The translations under genes and the position numbers were made by a program. Below, piece by piece: positions 35,630 through 45,308 of a DNA stretch of 64,000 bases. Origin of the DNA: Dyadobacter sp. CY345. GTDB lineage: Bacteria; Bacteroidota; Bacteroidia; Cytophagales; Spirosomataceae. The notes beneath the pieces were generated by a model that ran no database searches, was not told the DNA's origin, and saw only the letters and a list, made by a program, of their open reading frames with translations. How positions within the stretch are numbered: the stretch's first letter is position 1; each line of letters opens with the position of its first letter. The DNA is taken from contig NZ_JAKFFS010000001.1 in NCBI RefSeq assembly GCF_021502725.1, positions 124,001 through 188,000 on the forward strand, in the 5' to 3' direction.

Positions 35630-38600
35630 CTAAGAAACAACTTCAATTTTTACTTTCAACAAAAACTCATCCATTTCAATCTCGCTGGCAGAACCATTAA
35701 GGTCGCTTACCAAACTAAGATCCAATGCCTGAACTTCCTGACAAATATATTCCCGGTTAGCAGTTATTGCACTTGCCAATAATTCGTCATTGTTTTGCAG
35801 CGTGATCTTGATCTTATCTGTTACTTCAAATCCGCTGTCTTTACGAAGATTTTGAACACGGTTTACGAAGTCGCGTGCGATACCTTCCAGACGGAGTTCG
35901 TCAGTAACGGTGATATCAAGTGCAACAGTCAGGCCATTTTCACTTGCAACCAACCAGCCCGGAACGTCTTCAGTATAGATTTCAACTTCGTCAATTAAAA
36001 TCGCAGCTACCGGATGAAAATCGGTGATCAAAAACTGACCGTCCTTTTCCAGTTGTTTGATTTCAGTGTTGTCCCAAAGTTTAATTTTCTCCGCAACAGC
36101 CTGCATATCCTTTCCAAATTTCTTACCTAAAACCTTGAAATTTGGTTTGGCTCTTTTATGGAAAAATCCGTCGTTATCATTGATCGCGTCAACATCTTTC
36201 ACGTTAACCTCAGACAAAATAATCGAAGCAACCTGATGGATCTGGCGACTTGTTTTTTCTGTCAAAGCCGGGATCAGAACTTTTGAAAGTGGCTGACGTA
36301 CTTTTAGTTTATGTTTTTTACGGATCGAGTGAACCAGCGAACTGATCGACTGGGCCATTTCCATCGCTTCTTCCAGATCCAGGTCTATGTCGTTATACTC
36401 AACAACCGGCCAGTGTGACAAATGAACCGAGTCGTATTTCAAATGAGAATCCGCTTTGATCAATTCTTCTCTGATTCCATCCGTCAAACTTTTGTATAAC
36501 CACTCTGCAAAAAACGGAGCAATGGGCGACATCAGTTGAGAAACTGTTACCAGACAATGCTGCAAGGTTTCATAAGCCGCTTTTTTGTCTTCCGTCAATC
36601 CCGAATTTTCGCTTGAAGGATTCCAGAAACGTCGGCGGTTCAAACGGATATACCAGTTTGAAAGCTGATCCGTCACAAAATCCTGAACCAGGCGTCCCGC
36701 TTTTGTCGGGTTATAATCATCAAACTGTTCGCCAACTTCTTTGATTAACGTATTCAGTTTTGACAAAATCCAGCGATCCAGTTCCGTTCTGCTTTCCACA
36801 GGAACAGACGTGGCTTCATGGAAATTATAACCGTCCAGATTCGCATACAAAGCGAAGAAATTGTAAGTATTAAGCAGCGTTCCAAAAAACTTGCGCTGTA
36901 CTTCCTGGATTCCGTCGATATTGAATTTAAGGTTATCCCAAGGTTCCGCATTGGTGATCATATACCAGCGCGTTGCATCAGGACCATATTTTCCAAGTGT
37001 TTCGAATGGATCAACAGCATTTCCAAGACGTTTGGACATCTTGTTGCCATTTTTATCCAATACCAAACCTGTTGAAACAACATTTTTAAACGCAACCGAA
37101 TCAAACAGCATTCCAGCAATCGCATGCAAAGTGAAGAACCATCCACGCGTTTGGTCCACGCCTTCCGAGATGAAATCGGCTGGGTAACTTTCGTTGAATG
37201 TTTCGTTATTTTCAAATGGATAATGCCATTGTGCATATGGCATCGCACCTGAATCAAACCAAACATCAATCAGATCCGGCTCCCGGAACATGATTTTCCC
37301 CTGGGATGAAACAAAATAAATATTGTCAACATAGGGACGGTGAAGATCGAAATCTCCTTCGCCTAATTTGGCAAGATAAACCGAATTGCTTTCCGCCTGC
37401 TCTGCCGATAATTTACCCGAAGTATTAGCCTTTTCAAGTAATTCTTTCAGTTCACTGATCGCACCAACACAAACTTCTTCTCCATCTTCACTGCGCCAGA
37501 TCGGAAGCGGCGTTCCCCAGTAACGTGAACGCGATAAATTCCAGTCAACCAGATTTTCCAGCCAGTTTCCAAAACGGCCTGTTCCTGTGCTTTCCGGTTT
37601 CCAATTGATGGTTTTGTTCAATTCAACGAGCTTATCTTTCATCGCCGTTGTTTTGATAAACCAGCTATCCAATGGATAATACAAAACCGGTTTGTCCGTA
37701 CGCCAGCAATGCGGATACGTATGTTCGTATTTTTCGACTTTGAACGCCTTTCCTTCTTCTTTCAGTTTGATCGCGATCAAAACGTCCGTTGCACGGAATT
37801 CAGGATCAGCCTGTTCTTCTGCCGAATAATATTCAGGCTTCACAAAACGGCCTGCATAATCTGTAATTTCTTTAACAAAACGTCCGCGACGATCTACTAT
37901 CGGCACCTCTTTTCCGGTTTCATCTTTCACCATAATGGCAGGAATACCGTTGGCGTTAGAAACCCGGAAATCGTCCGCACCGAAAGTAGGCGAAGTATGC
38001 ACAACGCCGGTACCATCTTCTGTTGTAACGAAATCACCGATAATCACACGGAAGGCAGGCTTGTCCGGTTGGACGTATGGCATCAACTGCTCGTATTCAA
38101 CACCTTCCAGATCTTTACCTTTAAATTCTTTCAGGACAGTCCAGGGCAATAATTTTTTATCGCTCGCCGCATATCCCTCAAAATCTCCGTCTTTTCCTTT
38201 TTCTGTAAAATATTTTCCAATCAAATCCTTTGCCAAAACCACTTCAACGGGTTCGTAGGTATAAGGATTGAATGTTTTTACCAACACATAATTGATGTTA
38301 GCCCCCACCGTCAAAGCTGAGTTTGCAGGCAAAGTCCATGGCGTTGTCGTCCATGCCAAAATGCGCAGATCAACCAAACCTTCAACATCAGCAAAAACAG
38401 GATAAGTTTCCAACGCTTTCACCTTAAACATCGCCACAATCGTTGTGTCCTTCACATCTTTGTATGTGCCGGGCATGTTCAACTCATGTGACGAAAGTCC
38501 GGTTCCTGCTGCCGGAGAATAAGGCTGGATCGTATAACCTTTATATAGTAAACCTTTGTCGTAAAGCTTTTTAAGCAAGCTCCAAAGACTTTCGATGTAT

Positions 38601-39061
38601 TCGTTTTCGTAGGTTACGTATGGATTTTCAAGATCCACCCAGTAGCCCATTTTTTCCGTAAGATCATTCCATTGGTCTGTGAATTTCATGACCGTCTGGC
38701 GACATCTTTCGTTATATTCTTCTACTGAAATTGTTTTCCCAATATCATCTTTCGTGATCCCAAGTTCCTTTTCAACCTGCAACTCGACCGGAAGTCCATG
38801 GGTATCCCAGCCTCCTTTACGCTTCACCTGAAAGCCTTGAAGGGTTTTGTAACGGCAAAAAATATCTTTAATTGAGCGCGCCATCACGTGGTGAATACCC
38901 GGCGTTCCATTTGCCGAAGGCGGACCTTCATAAAAAGTAAAGGAAGGCGAACCTTCGCGCGTATCGATCGACGCTTCAAAAATTTTATTGTCTTTCCAAA
39001 ATTTCAGTATATCATCACCAATCTGTGGATAACTGAGGTTTTTATACTCTTTGTAGTTCAT
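35630..39061 (-). CDS. ileS: Isoleucyl-tRNA synthetase, eukaryote-like type with GIHH signature
   Basis: The 1143-residue enzyme charges tRNA-Ile. The class-I HIGH signature, usually HxGH, is here GIHH (residues 55-58, in PPSANGTPGIHHVMAR). The second motif is KMSKRLGN. The editing domain (AWTTTPWTLPANSAL) and anticodon-binding domain are present; the C-terminal zinc finger of type-1 bacterial IleRS is not apparent. These features mark the IleRS2 type, which is tolerant to mupirocin. A TAAATTTG -7-like element lies at 39137-39130. Confidence 0.97.
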   Translation of the reverse strand: MNYKEYKNLSYPQIGDDILKFWKDNKIFEASIDTREGSPSFTFYEGPPSANGTPGIHHVMARSIKDIFCRYKTLQGFQVKRKGGWDTHGLPVELQVEKELGITKDDIGKTISVEEYNERCRQTVMKFTDQWNDLTEKMGYWVDLENPYVTYENEYIESLWSLLKKLYDKGLLYKGYTIQPYSPAAGTGLSSHELNMPGTYKDVKDTTIVAMFKVKALETYPVFADVEGLVDLRILAWTTTPWTLPANSALTVGANINYVLVKTFNPYTYEPVEVVLAKDLIGKYFTEKGKDGDFEGYAASDKKLLPWTVLKEFKGKDLEGVEYEQLMPYVQPDKPAFRVIIGDFVTTEDGTGVVHTSPTFGADDFRVSNANGIPAIMVKDETGKEVPIVDRRGRFVKEITDYAGRFVKPEYYSAEEQADPEFRATDVLIAIKLKEEGKAFKVEKYEHTYPHCWRTDKPVLYYPLDSWFIKTTAMKDKLVELNKTINWKPESTGTGRFGNWLENLVDWNLSRSRYWGTPLPIWRSEDGEEVCVGAISELKELLEKANTSGKLSAEQAESNSVYLAKLGEGDFDLHRPYVDNIYFVSSQGKIMFREPDLIDVWFDSGAMPYAQWHYPFENNETFNESYPADFISEGVDQTRGWFFTLHAIAGMLFDSVAFKNVVSTGLVLDKNGNKMSKRLGNAVDPFETLGKYGPDATRWYMITNAEPWDNLKFNIDGIQEVQRKFFGTLLNTYNFFALYANLDGYNFHEATSVPVESRTELDRWILSKLNTLIKEVGEQFDDYNPTKAGRLVQDFVTDQLSNWYIRLNRRRFWNPSSENSGLTEDKKAAYETLQHCLVTVSQLMSPIAPFFAEWLYKSLTDGIREELIKADSHLKYDSVHLSHWPVVEYNDIDLDLEEAMEMAQSISSLVHSIRKKHKLKVRQPLSKVLIPALTEKTSRQIHQVASIILSEVNVKDVDAINDNDGFFHKRAKPNFKVLGKKFGKDMQAVAEKIKLWDNTEIKQLEKDGQFLITDFHPVAAILIDEVEIYTEDVPGWLVASENGLTVALDITVTDELRLEGIARDFVNRVQNLRKDSGFEVTDKIKITLQNNDELLASAITANREYICQEVQALDLSLVSDLNGSASEIEMDEFLLKVKIEVVS

Positions 39062-39220
39062 ATTGGCAGTTAGCTGTAAGCCGTGTCGCTTTAAGCTTCG
39101 TTATTTGGCTCTTCCTAAATTTCAGACCGCAAATTTACGGATTTTTTGGGTGAAAGGGAAGGAGGTGTGCTAATGAATACAGGTTAGATTTTGTAATATT
39201 GTAAAAAAGGGACAATAGAA

Positions 39221-40276
39221 ATGGCAGATAAACTAATCATAAGGGATTTTGGGCCTATCAAGAATGCTGAACTTGATATTAAGAAAACAACTGTATTGAT
39301 TGGTCCGCAGGGGAGTGGGAAGAGTACGCTGGCGAAGTTGGTGGCGATATTCAACTCACTACAAAATGGGGAAGAAGACTTAATTGCATTACTTTCGAGA
39401 TATAGTTTAAGTCGTAAGTATATCACAGGCGGAACTATTTTAGAAAAAAGTAAAGAAGTAGACTCTTTTACACGCAAAATAATATTTGAAAGCTTAAAAT
39501 TGAATTTTGACTTTAATACTTCGCAAATAGGAGTTAAGGCAAGAGATTTTGAAGATTTTAAAAACTTTTATATTCCGGCTGAGAGAACATTTTTACCACT
39601 CTTTATAGATTCAATATTTGAGCTCATCACACAAGAGACTTCAATTCCTAAATTTATTTCAGAATTTGCAAGAGTCTATTTTATTGCAAAAAGTAAAATA
39701 ACTACTTTGCCTGTGGAATATTTAGATGTTTCTTATAAAAATGAAAATGGGAATGATTATATATTTAGTAGTGAGTCTGGAGATGTGTTGCTAAGTGAAA
39801 GTGCAAGTGGTTATCAATCAATTTTTCCAATGAAATTGGTGATTGAAAATAACATTAATAACGTTGGGAACTTTTTTATAATTGAAGAACCTGAGTTGAA
39901 TCTGTATCCGTCGACCCAAAAAAGTCTAATATATGATTTAACAGATAAATGCACTAGAAAGGGAGGTCATTTATTGATGACAACTCATAGCCCGTATGTC
40001 CTTTCATCATTAAATACTTTACTTTTTGCCTACAAAGTTGCTCAGAAACATCCTGAACGAGCAGAAGAAATAGCGAAAGTTATCCCAAAGGAATCGTGGT
40101 TAAATCCTGATGATTTTATTGCATACTTTGTTGCAGAAGGCACTATACGTTCAATTACTAGTTCGACAACAGGACTTATTGCCGAAAATGAACTGGATGG
40201 TGTTTCTGAGGATATAATGGATGAATTTAACGCCTTGATGGAAATTTATAGAACAGAAAATGCAACAAGCCATTGA
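39221..40276 (+). CDS. ABC-type AAA ATPase, candidate defence component
   Basis: The 351-residue protein is a stand-alone ATPase of the AAA15/AAA21 or OLD-like group. It has Walker A GPQGSGKST (residues 28-36), a SASGYQS signature-like loop (near residue 195), Walker B FFIIEEPELNLYP and an H-loop LLMTTHSPYVLSSLN. The middle is helical and more variable. No nuclease domain is fused. It overlaps the next gene by 17 bp, so the two are translated together. Such ATPases with a small effector are common in anti-phage modules, which is the basis for the inferred role. Confidence 0.88.
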   Translation: MADKLIIRDFGPIKNAELDIKKTTVLIGPQGSGKSTLAKLVAIFNSLQNGEEDLIALLSRYSLSRKYITGGTILEKSKEVDSFTRKIIFESLKLNFDFNTSQIGVKARDFEDFKNFYIPAERTFLPLFIDSIFELITQETSIPKFISEFARVYFIAKSKITTLPVEYLDVSYKNENGNDYIFSSESGDVLLSESASGYQSIFPMKLVIENNINNVGNFFIIEEPELNLYPSTQKSLIYDLTDKCTRKGGHLLMTTHSPYVLSSLNTLLFAYKVAQKHPERAEEIAKVIPKESWLNPDDFIAYFVAEGTIRSITSSTTGLIAENELDGVSEDIMDEFNALMEIYRTENATSH

Positions 40277-40784
40277 AAATTCCTTTCCGCAAATTGTTGG
40301 TGGTACGTGCTTGGAAAGATTGACCACTTCGTTTGAAATATTTGATAATGATAGTGATCCGCGGCGTTGCTATGTTCGTAAAAATTTAAACGAACAAGTT
40401 CATTTTGCTGTAAAAAATCCCAGGAATATTGAAATACATTTTCTGGCTATTGATAAATGTATTTTTACTGATTTGGGGCCATCTCGTTGTGATTGTGCAG
40501 TCTTTACAGAAAGTGATTTTTGCTTTTTGGAGATTAAATTCTCAAAAAAACTTGGTCAGAGAAAGAGGGCACGGGAAACTGCTCAAAAGCAGCTACAAAA
40601 TACAATTTATGAGTTTATTAAGGCAAATATTTCTTTTCATCGGCTTCAACTCAAAGCCATAATATGTATAGTCGGTAATAATTCTTATCCTGTGGCCAGA
40701 GCTGAATCACTTAATGCGGTTGTTGATTTTCTGGATAAGTTTAATGCTGAGCTTTTGGTAGGAAATGAGATTACATTACTCTGA
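40260..40784 (+). CDS. Small PD-(D/E)XK-like protein partnered with the ATPase
   Basis: I do not recognise this 174-residue family. It contains RCDCAVF followed by CFLEIKF, giving D78, E91 and K93 in the spacing D-x12-E-x-K of PD-(D/E)XK nucleases, then a helix with AQKQLQNTI. Strands and helices flank this core. Nuclease activity is inferred from that motif only. The start overlaps the ATPase gene by 17 bp. Several cysteines (C17, C37, C67, C77, C79, C88) are unusual for a protein this short. Confidence 0.72.
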   Translation: MQQAIENSFPQIVGGTCLERLTTSFEIFDNDSDPRRCYVRKNLNEQVHFAVKNPRNIEIHFLAIDKCIFTDLGPSRCDCAVFTESDFCFLEIKFSKKLGQRKRARETAQKQLQNTIYEFIKANISFHRLQLKAIICIVGNNSYPVARAESLNAVVDFLDKFNAELLVGNEITLL

Positions 40785-40888
40785 CAATGAGTATTTATTC
40801 CACTATTTCAAACCCTTATTTTTACTATGGTCATAAGAAATACCTATGTCAAAAATCTAACAGAGTTAGTTACAATCTTGAAACCTCG

Positions 40889-41704
40889 TCATTTCTGATA
40901 AACCCTCACATAATCAATCTCATAACGCGCCGGAAAATCCGTTTTAGCAGGATCTTCTCCATTATCACCACCAATCGCCATTCCGACTAAAATGTAATGT
41001 GGCTGACGGAAAGGGTTTTTGTGTGGTTCTTTTGCGTTGTATGTTTTTTCAAGATCAATGGAATTCATCAAAAAATCATCAACATAAAGTTTGATGCTTT
41101 TTTCATCCCAATCCATTCTCCACATGTGAAATTTGTTAGACCATTCCGGATCATTAAATTCTGAAATTGGCTTTTTCACAGTGCTCCAGATACCTTTCCA
41201 TTTTTCCCTAGAACCCCAGACAGCGTTGGCCAGGATCGTTCCGCGGTAATATTCCATTATATCAATTTCACCGTTTTCGGGCCACTCGCCTTCATTTCCT
41301 AGCGTCCAGAAAGCTGGCCACATACCGGATCTTGTATCAATTTTAGCACGCATTTCAAATCGGCCATATTTGAAACTTTGCATGCCTTGCGTGACCAGGC
41401 TCGCCGAAGTATAATGAGCTGAACTTCTTTCCTCCTTCCAGTTCTTACTTCCGGAAATATAATTTGGATTTTTCACCTCTTCCCGGCGCGCTTCAATAAT
41501 GAGCATTCCATCTTTACAAAAAGCATTTTCTGCCTGATACCATTGATCTTCATGATTCCTGACAAATCCTTTTTCAGCTTTCCAGTTTTTTGGATCCGGT
41601 TTTCCGTCAATATTAAACTCATCAGACCAAACCAGCTTCCACTGCGCTTTGGCAGAAATATTAGAAAATACTGAGAAAATTAAAATTAGGTAACTGATTT
41701 TCAT
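40889..41704 (-). CDS. Secreted GH16 family beta-glucanase
   Basis: The 271-residue protein has a signal peptide ending ISAKAQ and a GH16 jelly-roll domain. The catalytic motif is GEIDIMEYYRG, with the nucleophile and acid/base glutamates flanking an aspartate. Other family blocks are GRFEMRAKIDTRSGMWPAFWTLG and FHMWRMDWDEKSIKLYVDD. It probably hydrolyses laminarin or a related beta-1,3-glucan. It faces the ATPase pair across about 100 bp and is not an obvious part of a polysaccharide-utilisation locus. Confidence 0.94.
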   Translation of the reverse strand: MKISYLILIFSVFSNISAKAQWKLVWSDEFNIDGKPDPKNWKAEKGFVRNHEDQWYQAENAFCKDGMLIIEARREEVKNPNYISGSKNWKEERSSAHYTSASLVTQGMQSFKYGRFEMRAKIDTRSGMWPAFWTLGNEGEWPENGEIDIMEYYRGTILANAVWGSREKWKGIWSTVKKPISEFNDPEWSNKFHMWRMDWDEKSIKLYVDDFLMNSIDLEKTYNAKEPHKNPFRQPHYILVGMAIGGDNGEDPAKTDFPARYEIDYVRVYQK

Positions 41705-41916
41705 TTTAAGGCGTTTATTGATCAGGAGTTTGACTTTTCAACGATGATAACAGATTATTCCTGGCCAAACAAATAGGTCAAAAGGATTTAATTACGTTAT
41801 ATTCCACGACGAGATCGCATCATTCTAACCTTTTGTTCATTAGTTAGAATTCAGAAAAAATTATTGATAAACTGTAACGCATTGATCTGATTAACTTCGG
41901 ATGTAGTGAAAATGAA

Positions 41917-42924
41917 ATGAATAAAATTGCAAATGTGGCGCAAAAGGCTGGTTTGGACGGATTTTTATTGTTGCTGATCAGCATGATCGGATTGGCGTAT
42001 TTATGGCCATATCCCGGAATGAAGACAAGCCCTGTGCCATTGGGGGAGATTGCGACGTACGGTGTTTCAGTAGTTTTTTTCTTTTACGGATTAAGGCTAA
42101 GTCCGGAGAAATTAAAGGCGGGCTTGTCCAACTGGCGATTGCACGCAATGATCCATTTTTCAACTTTTGTGTTATTTCCATTAATCGCGCTGGCTTGCCG
42201 TCCGCTTTTTGTTGGGCATGAGAATGAAATGCTTTGGTTATCTATCTTTTTTCTGACTACACTTCCTTCAACTGTTTCCTCTGCTGTTGTTATGGTTTCC
42301 ATAGCAAACGGTAATATCCCGGCTGCAATTTTTAATGCCAGTATTTCCAGCTTAATGGGTGTTTTTATCACACCGCTTTGGATGGGGCTGGTACTGGATG
42401 ATGCTTCCGGTGATTTTGATTTGATAGGCGTAGTCGGAAAACTGTCTTTACAAGTGATGTTACCAGTGGCGCTGGGGTTATTGCTGAATAAAAAATGGGG
42501 AAATTTTGCAGAAAGAAATAAAACCAAAATCCGGTATTTCGACCAGTCTACCATTCTATTGATCGTTTACACTTCATTCTGTGAATCATTTGGCGAGCAT
42601 TTATTTAGTGGATTTGAAATTAAAGATATTGTACTTTTAGGAATAGGAATGTTGTCCTTGTTTTTTCTAATTTACACAGTATTAACCTTTTTTAGTCGAC
42701 TGCTGCATTTTAGTCGAGAAGATGAAATAACTGCAGTATTTTGTGGTTCGAAAAAATCTCTGATTCAGGGCGCTGTAATGTCCAAAGTTTTATTTTCAGG
42801 CGCTGCTTATGCCGGAGTAATGTTGTTGCCCATTATGCTCTATCATGCGTTACAGCTTATCGCGGCTAGTGTTATAGCACAGCGAATGGCCCGTGAAAAT
42901 TTGAAAATTACAGATTCTGAATAG
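41917..42924 (+). CDS. Bile acid:sodium symporter-family transporter (SBF-like)
   Basis: The 335-residue inner-membrane protein has about nine to ten TM helices and SBF-like features: GVSVVFFFYGLRLSPEKLK near the N-terminus, TLPSTVSSAVVMVSIANGN, and VFCGSKKSLIQGAVMSKVLF. This is the YfeH-like prokaryotic group whose substrates are unknown. It is followed by the DUF4230 gene and a GS-like gene in the same direction with short gaps (43 and 13 bp). Confidence 0.9.
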   Translation: MNKIANVAQKAGLDGFLLLLISMIGLAYLWPYPGMKTSPVPLGEIATYGVSVVFFFYGLRLSPEKLKAGLSNWRLHAMIHFSTFVLFPLIALACRPLFVGHENEMLWLSIFFLTTLPSTVSSAVVMVSIANGNIPAAIFNASISSLMGVFITPLWMGLVLDDASGDFDLIGVVGKLSLQVMLPVALGLLLNKKWGNFAERNKTKIRYFDQSTILLIVYTSFCESFGEHLFSGFEIKDIVLLGIGMLSLFFLIYTVLTFFSRLLHFSREDEITAVFCGSKKSLIQGAVMSKVLFSGAAYAGVMLLPIMLYHALQLIAASVIAQRMARENLKITDSE

Positions 42925-42967
42925 CTTTAATAGGTTGATAAAGAGATAAGTCACTTAAAATAATTTT

Positions 42968-43591
42968 ATGCGTTTAATTCCATTCCTGATCCGATTTTTT
43001 TTATTCGTACTTATTCTGGTCGGATTAAAATCAATGTGGGATAATTTCAGTACCGGAAACTGGATTCCGGACTGGGTTTCGGGAAAAGGCAAGACAGAGA
43101 CAGTTCATACTTTGGTGCTTGAAGAAATGACGGCTATGGGCAAGCTGGAACTGGTAAAATATAATTTTAAAGATGTCGTGGAACAGGAAGTTGTTAAGAC
43201 CTGGCTTCCCAATGCAAAAGCGGTTATCATTGTACAGGGAGAAGCAATTGGTTGTGTGGATTTAACCAAAATTGAGATTGCTGATATTACCTCTGAACAG
43301 GAGATTTTAGTAGTGAACATGCCTGAACCGGAGTTATGTGTTTTCAAAATTGATCATGAACATTCCAAAGTTTATAATACGGAATATGCTTTTATGGAAG
43401 AGGGGAAACTTGTGAATGAGGCATTTTTACAAGCGGAAAAGCAAATCCAGAAGTCGGCCCTGGATATGGGGATTCTGGAACAGACAAAGGAAAATGCAAC
43501 CAAAATATTGACGCCCATGCTTGAAAAAGCGTCAGGTAAAAAGGTTATGTTAAAATTTCCAATGAGTACTAAAATAGATAAATTACGCTAA
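42968..43591 (+). CDS. DUF4230 membrane-anchored protein
   Basis: The 207-residue protein has one N-terminal TM helix (LIRFFLFVLILVGLKSMW) and a DUF4230 domain: VLEEMTAMGKLELVKYNFKD, AVIIVQGEAIGCVDLTKI and VVNMPEPELCVFKIDHEHS. It should face the periplasm. Function is unknown. It lies between the SBF transporter and the glutamine-synthetase-like gene, 13 bp before the latter. Confidence 0.85.
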   Translation: MRLIPFLIRFFLFVLILVGLKSMWDNFSTGNWIPDWVSGKGKTETVHTLVLEEMTAMGKLELVKYNFKDVVEQEVVKTWLPNAKAVIIVQGEAIGCVDLTKIEIADITSEQEILVVNMPEPELCVFKIDHEHSKVYNTEYAFMEEGKLVNEAFLQAEKQIQKSALDMGILEQTKENATKILTPMLEKASGKKVMLKFPMSTKIDKLR

Positions 43592-43604
43592 CAACCACTT
43601 TCTT

Positions 43605-44984
43605 ATGCCCGTTAAAGGATTTCTCACACAGGAAGATTTTGAAAAAAAAGTTGAGCTTGAAGAAATTGAAACTGTAATCGTAGGGTTTACAGACCATTAC
43701 GGGCGCTTACTTGGAAAGCGGGTGGACGCTGAATATTTCATTGATAGCGTACTGAAATCGGGAACGCACGGCTGTGATTATCTTTTGACAACGGATATGG
43801 AAATGGAGCCGGTTCCGGGATATACTTATGCGAACTGGGAGCTTGGTTACGGCGATTTTCACATGGTTCCCGATCTATCCACTTTGCGTATGGCGGACTG
43901 GCTGGAAAAAACAGCGCTGATTATCTGTGATATTTTTGATGAAAAAAACCATGCTCCTGTTCCTGTCGCACCGCGCTCAATCTTGAATAAGCAGCTTGAA
44001 AATGCCGCAGACTTTGACGGGTTAAAATGTTTTGCAGCGTCGGAATTGGAATATTACCTTTTAGAAAATACTTACAAAGATGCTTTTCAAAAGCATTACC
44101 AGGATTTAACCCCGGCCGGATATTATCTTGAAGATTACCATATACTTCAAGGGACGAGAAATGAAAAATTCACTTCTGCAGTCAGAAGGCATTTGAAAAA
44201 CTCCGGCATTGCCATCGAAACGTCCAAAGGCGAGTGGGGGTTAGGGCAACATGAACTGAATGTGAAATATGCTGAGGCTTTACCCATGGCGGATAACCAT
44301 GTTGTTTATAAACAATGCATGAAAGAGGTGGCCGATGCCATGGGTTTTTCGGTAACTTTTATGGCAAAGTTTGCAACAGGACAAGCCGGTTCAAGCAGTC
44401 ATATCCACATGAGTTTGTGGAAAGATGGTAAAAATGCTTTTGCAGGAGATCAGCAGTTTGGGCCGGTAAAAGGGTCAGATATTTTTCGCTGGTTTCTGGG
44501 CGGATGGATAAAACATGTGCCGGATGTGATGCCGTTTTACGCGCCGACAGTGAATTCCTATAAACGTTTTGTCGACGGCTCCTGGGCTCCGACGCGCCTT
44601 GCATGGAGTTATGACAATCGCACAGCTGGTTTTCGCGTGGTGGGACATGGTTCAAGTCTGCGGATCGAATGCCGAATTCCTGGCGCTGACTGTAATCCTT
44701 ATCTGACTTTTGCAGCTTCGCTTGCATCAGGATTGGCAGGAATAAAAAATAAAGTTGAACCGCCGGAATGTTTTGAAGGAGATATTTATGCAGCCGCGCA
44801 TTTGCCAAGAGTCCCGTACACACTTGCCGAAGCAACAGCTCTTTTTGAACAAAGCACATTTGCCAAGGAGACTTTTGGAGAAGATGTAGTGAAACATTAT
44901 ACCCATTTCTTTAAAACAGAACAGCGGGCATATGATATGTCGGTTACGGATTGGGAACGGAAGCGGTATTTTGAACGCATTTAA
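43605..44984 (+). CDS. Glutamine synthetase-family ligase (gamma-glutamyl-amine type)
   Basis: The 459-residue protein is a GS-fold ligase. It has ATP-site text GSSSHIHMSLW and NSYKRFVDGSWAPTRLAWSYDNR, followed by RIECRIPGADCNPYL. This subgroup includes gamma-glutamylputrescine synthetase (PuuA) and other gamma-glutamyl ligases rather than nitrogen-assimilating GlnA; the closeness is inferred from GTHGCDYLLTTDMEMEP. The nearby SDR and aldehyde dehydrogenase genes suggest a catabolic pathway for an amine. Its last about 125 bp are duplicated in decayed form at 45186. Confidence 0.9.
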   Translation: MPVKGFLTQEDFEKKVELEEIETVIVGFTDHYGRLLGKRVDAEYFIDSVLKSGTHGCDYLLTTDMEMEPVPGYTYANWELGYGDFHMVPDLSTLRMADWLEKTALIICDIFDEKNHAPVPVAPRSILNKQLENAADFDGLKCFAASELEYYLLENTYKDAFQKHYQDLTPAGYYLEDYHILQGTRNEKFTSAVRRHLKNSGIAIETSKGEWGLGQHELNVKYAEALPMADNHVVYKQCMKEVADAMGFSVTFMAKFATGQAGSSSHIHMSLWKDGKNAFAGDQQFGPVKGSDIFRWFLGGWIKHVPDVMPFYAPTVNSYKRFVDGSWAPTRLAWSYDNRTAGFRVVGHGSSLRIECRIPGADCNPYLTFAASLASGLAGIKNKVEPPECFEGDIYAAAHLPRVPYTLAEATALFEQSTFAKETFGEDVVKHYTHFFKTEQRAYDMSVTDWERKRYFERI

Positions 44985-45002
44985 GGGAGATTTGCGAGTT
45001 AG

Positions 45003-45180
45003 GCAGGAGGCTCCTACGGAGCCGGTAAAATTTTACCTTGCAACAATTTCTATAAACAGGATGCTCCTACGGAGCGAAAGCCAGGAAAGTGGATTTTTGA
45101 AGCGACAATTTATTCCTGAAATTTAGAATTATCCAGCCGCAGCGCGACTTCCTGTTTATAGTGATGGGACTAATCCTGGC
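45003..45180. repeat. Composite REP-like palindromic unit 1
   Basis: The unit begins GAGGCTCC-TAC-GGAGCC (stem 45009-45014/45018-45023), then CTATAAACAGGA (45050-45061) with GCTCC-TAC-GGAGC (45063-45075), and ends with AGCCGC-AGC-GCGACT and TCCTGTTTATAG (45150-45161). The two 12-mers are inverted copies of each other. Its right-hand GGCTCC...GGAGCC hairpin is missing; the decayed synthetase copy follows instead. Confidence 0.85.
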
Positions 45181-45185
45181 CAGTG

Positions 45186-45308
45186 TTCGCAAAGGAAACC
45201 TTTGACGAAGATGTGGTAAAACATTACATTTCTTTAAAACAGAATAGCGTGCATATTATATATTGGTTACGGATTGGGAATGGAATCGATGTTATTGAAC
45301 GGATTTAA
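45186..45308 (+). pseudogene. Decayed duplicate of the glutamine synthetase 3' end
   Basis: This stretch matches the last about 125 bp of the glutamine-synthetase-like gene (about 44859-44984), beginning FAKETF-DEDVVKHY-like and ending ERI-stop, with several indels and substitutions. The period between the two is about 325 bp, so one repeat unit plus the gene end was duplicated in tandem. It is not a functional gene. Confidence 0.8.

Noticed and set aside
39221..40784. Known PARIS or Septu system
   Set aside because: The partner has neither a TOPRIM-like acidic set nor an HNH motif, and its size differs from AriB and PtuB as I know them; naming it would be a guess.
40787..40990. Third gene after the ATPase pair
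   Set aside because: Most of the frame is antisense to the GH16 gene end and has no motif, so the system is taken as two genes.
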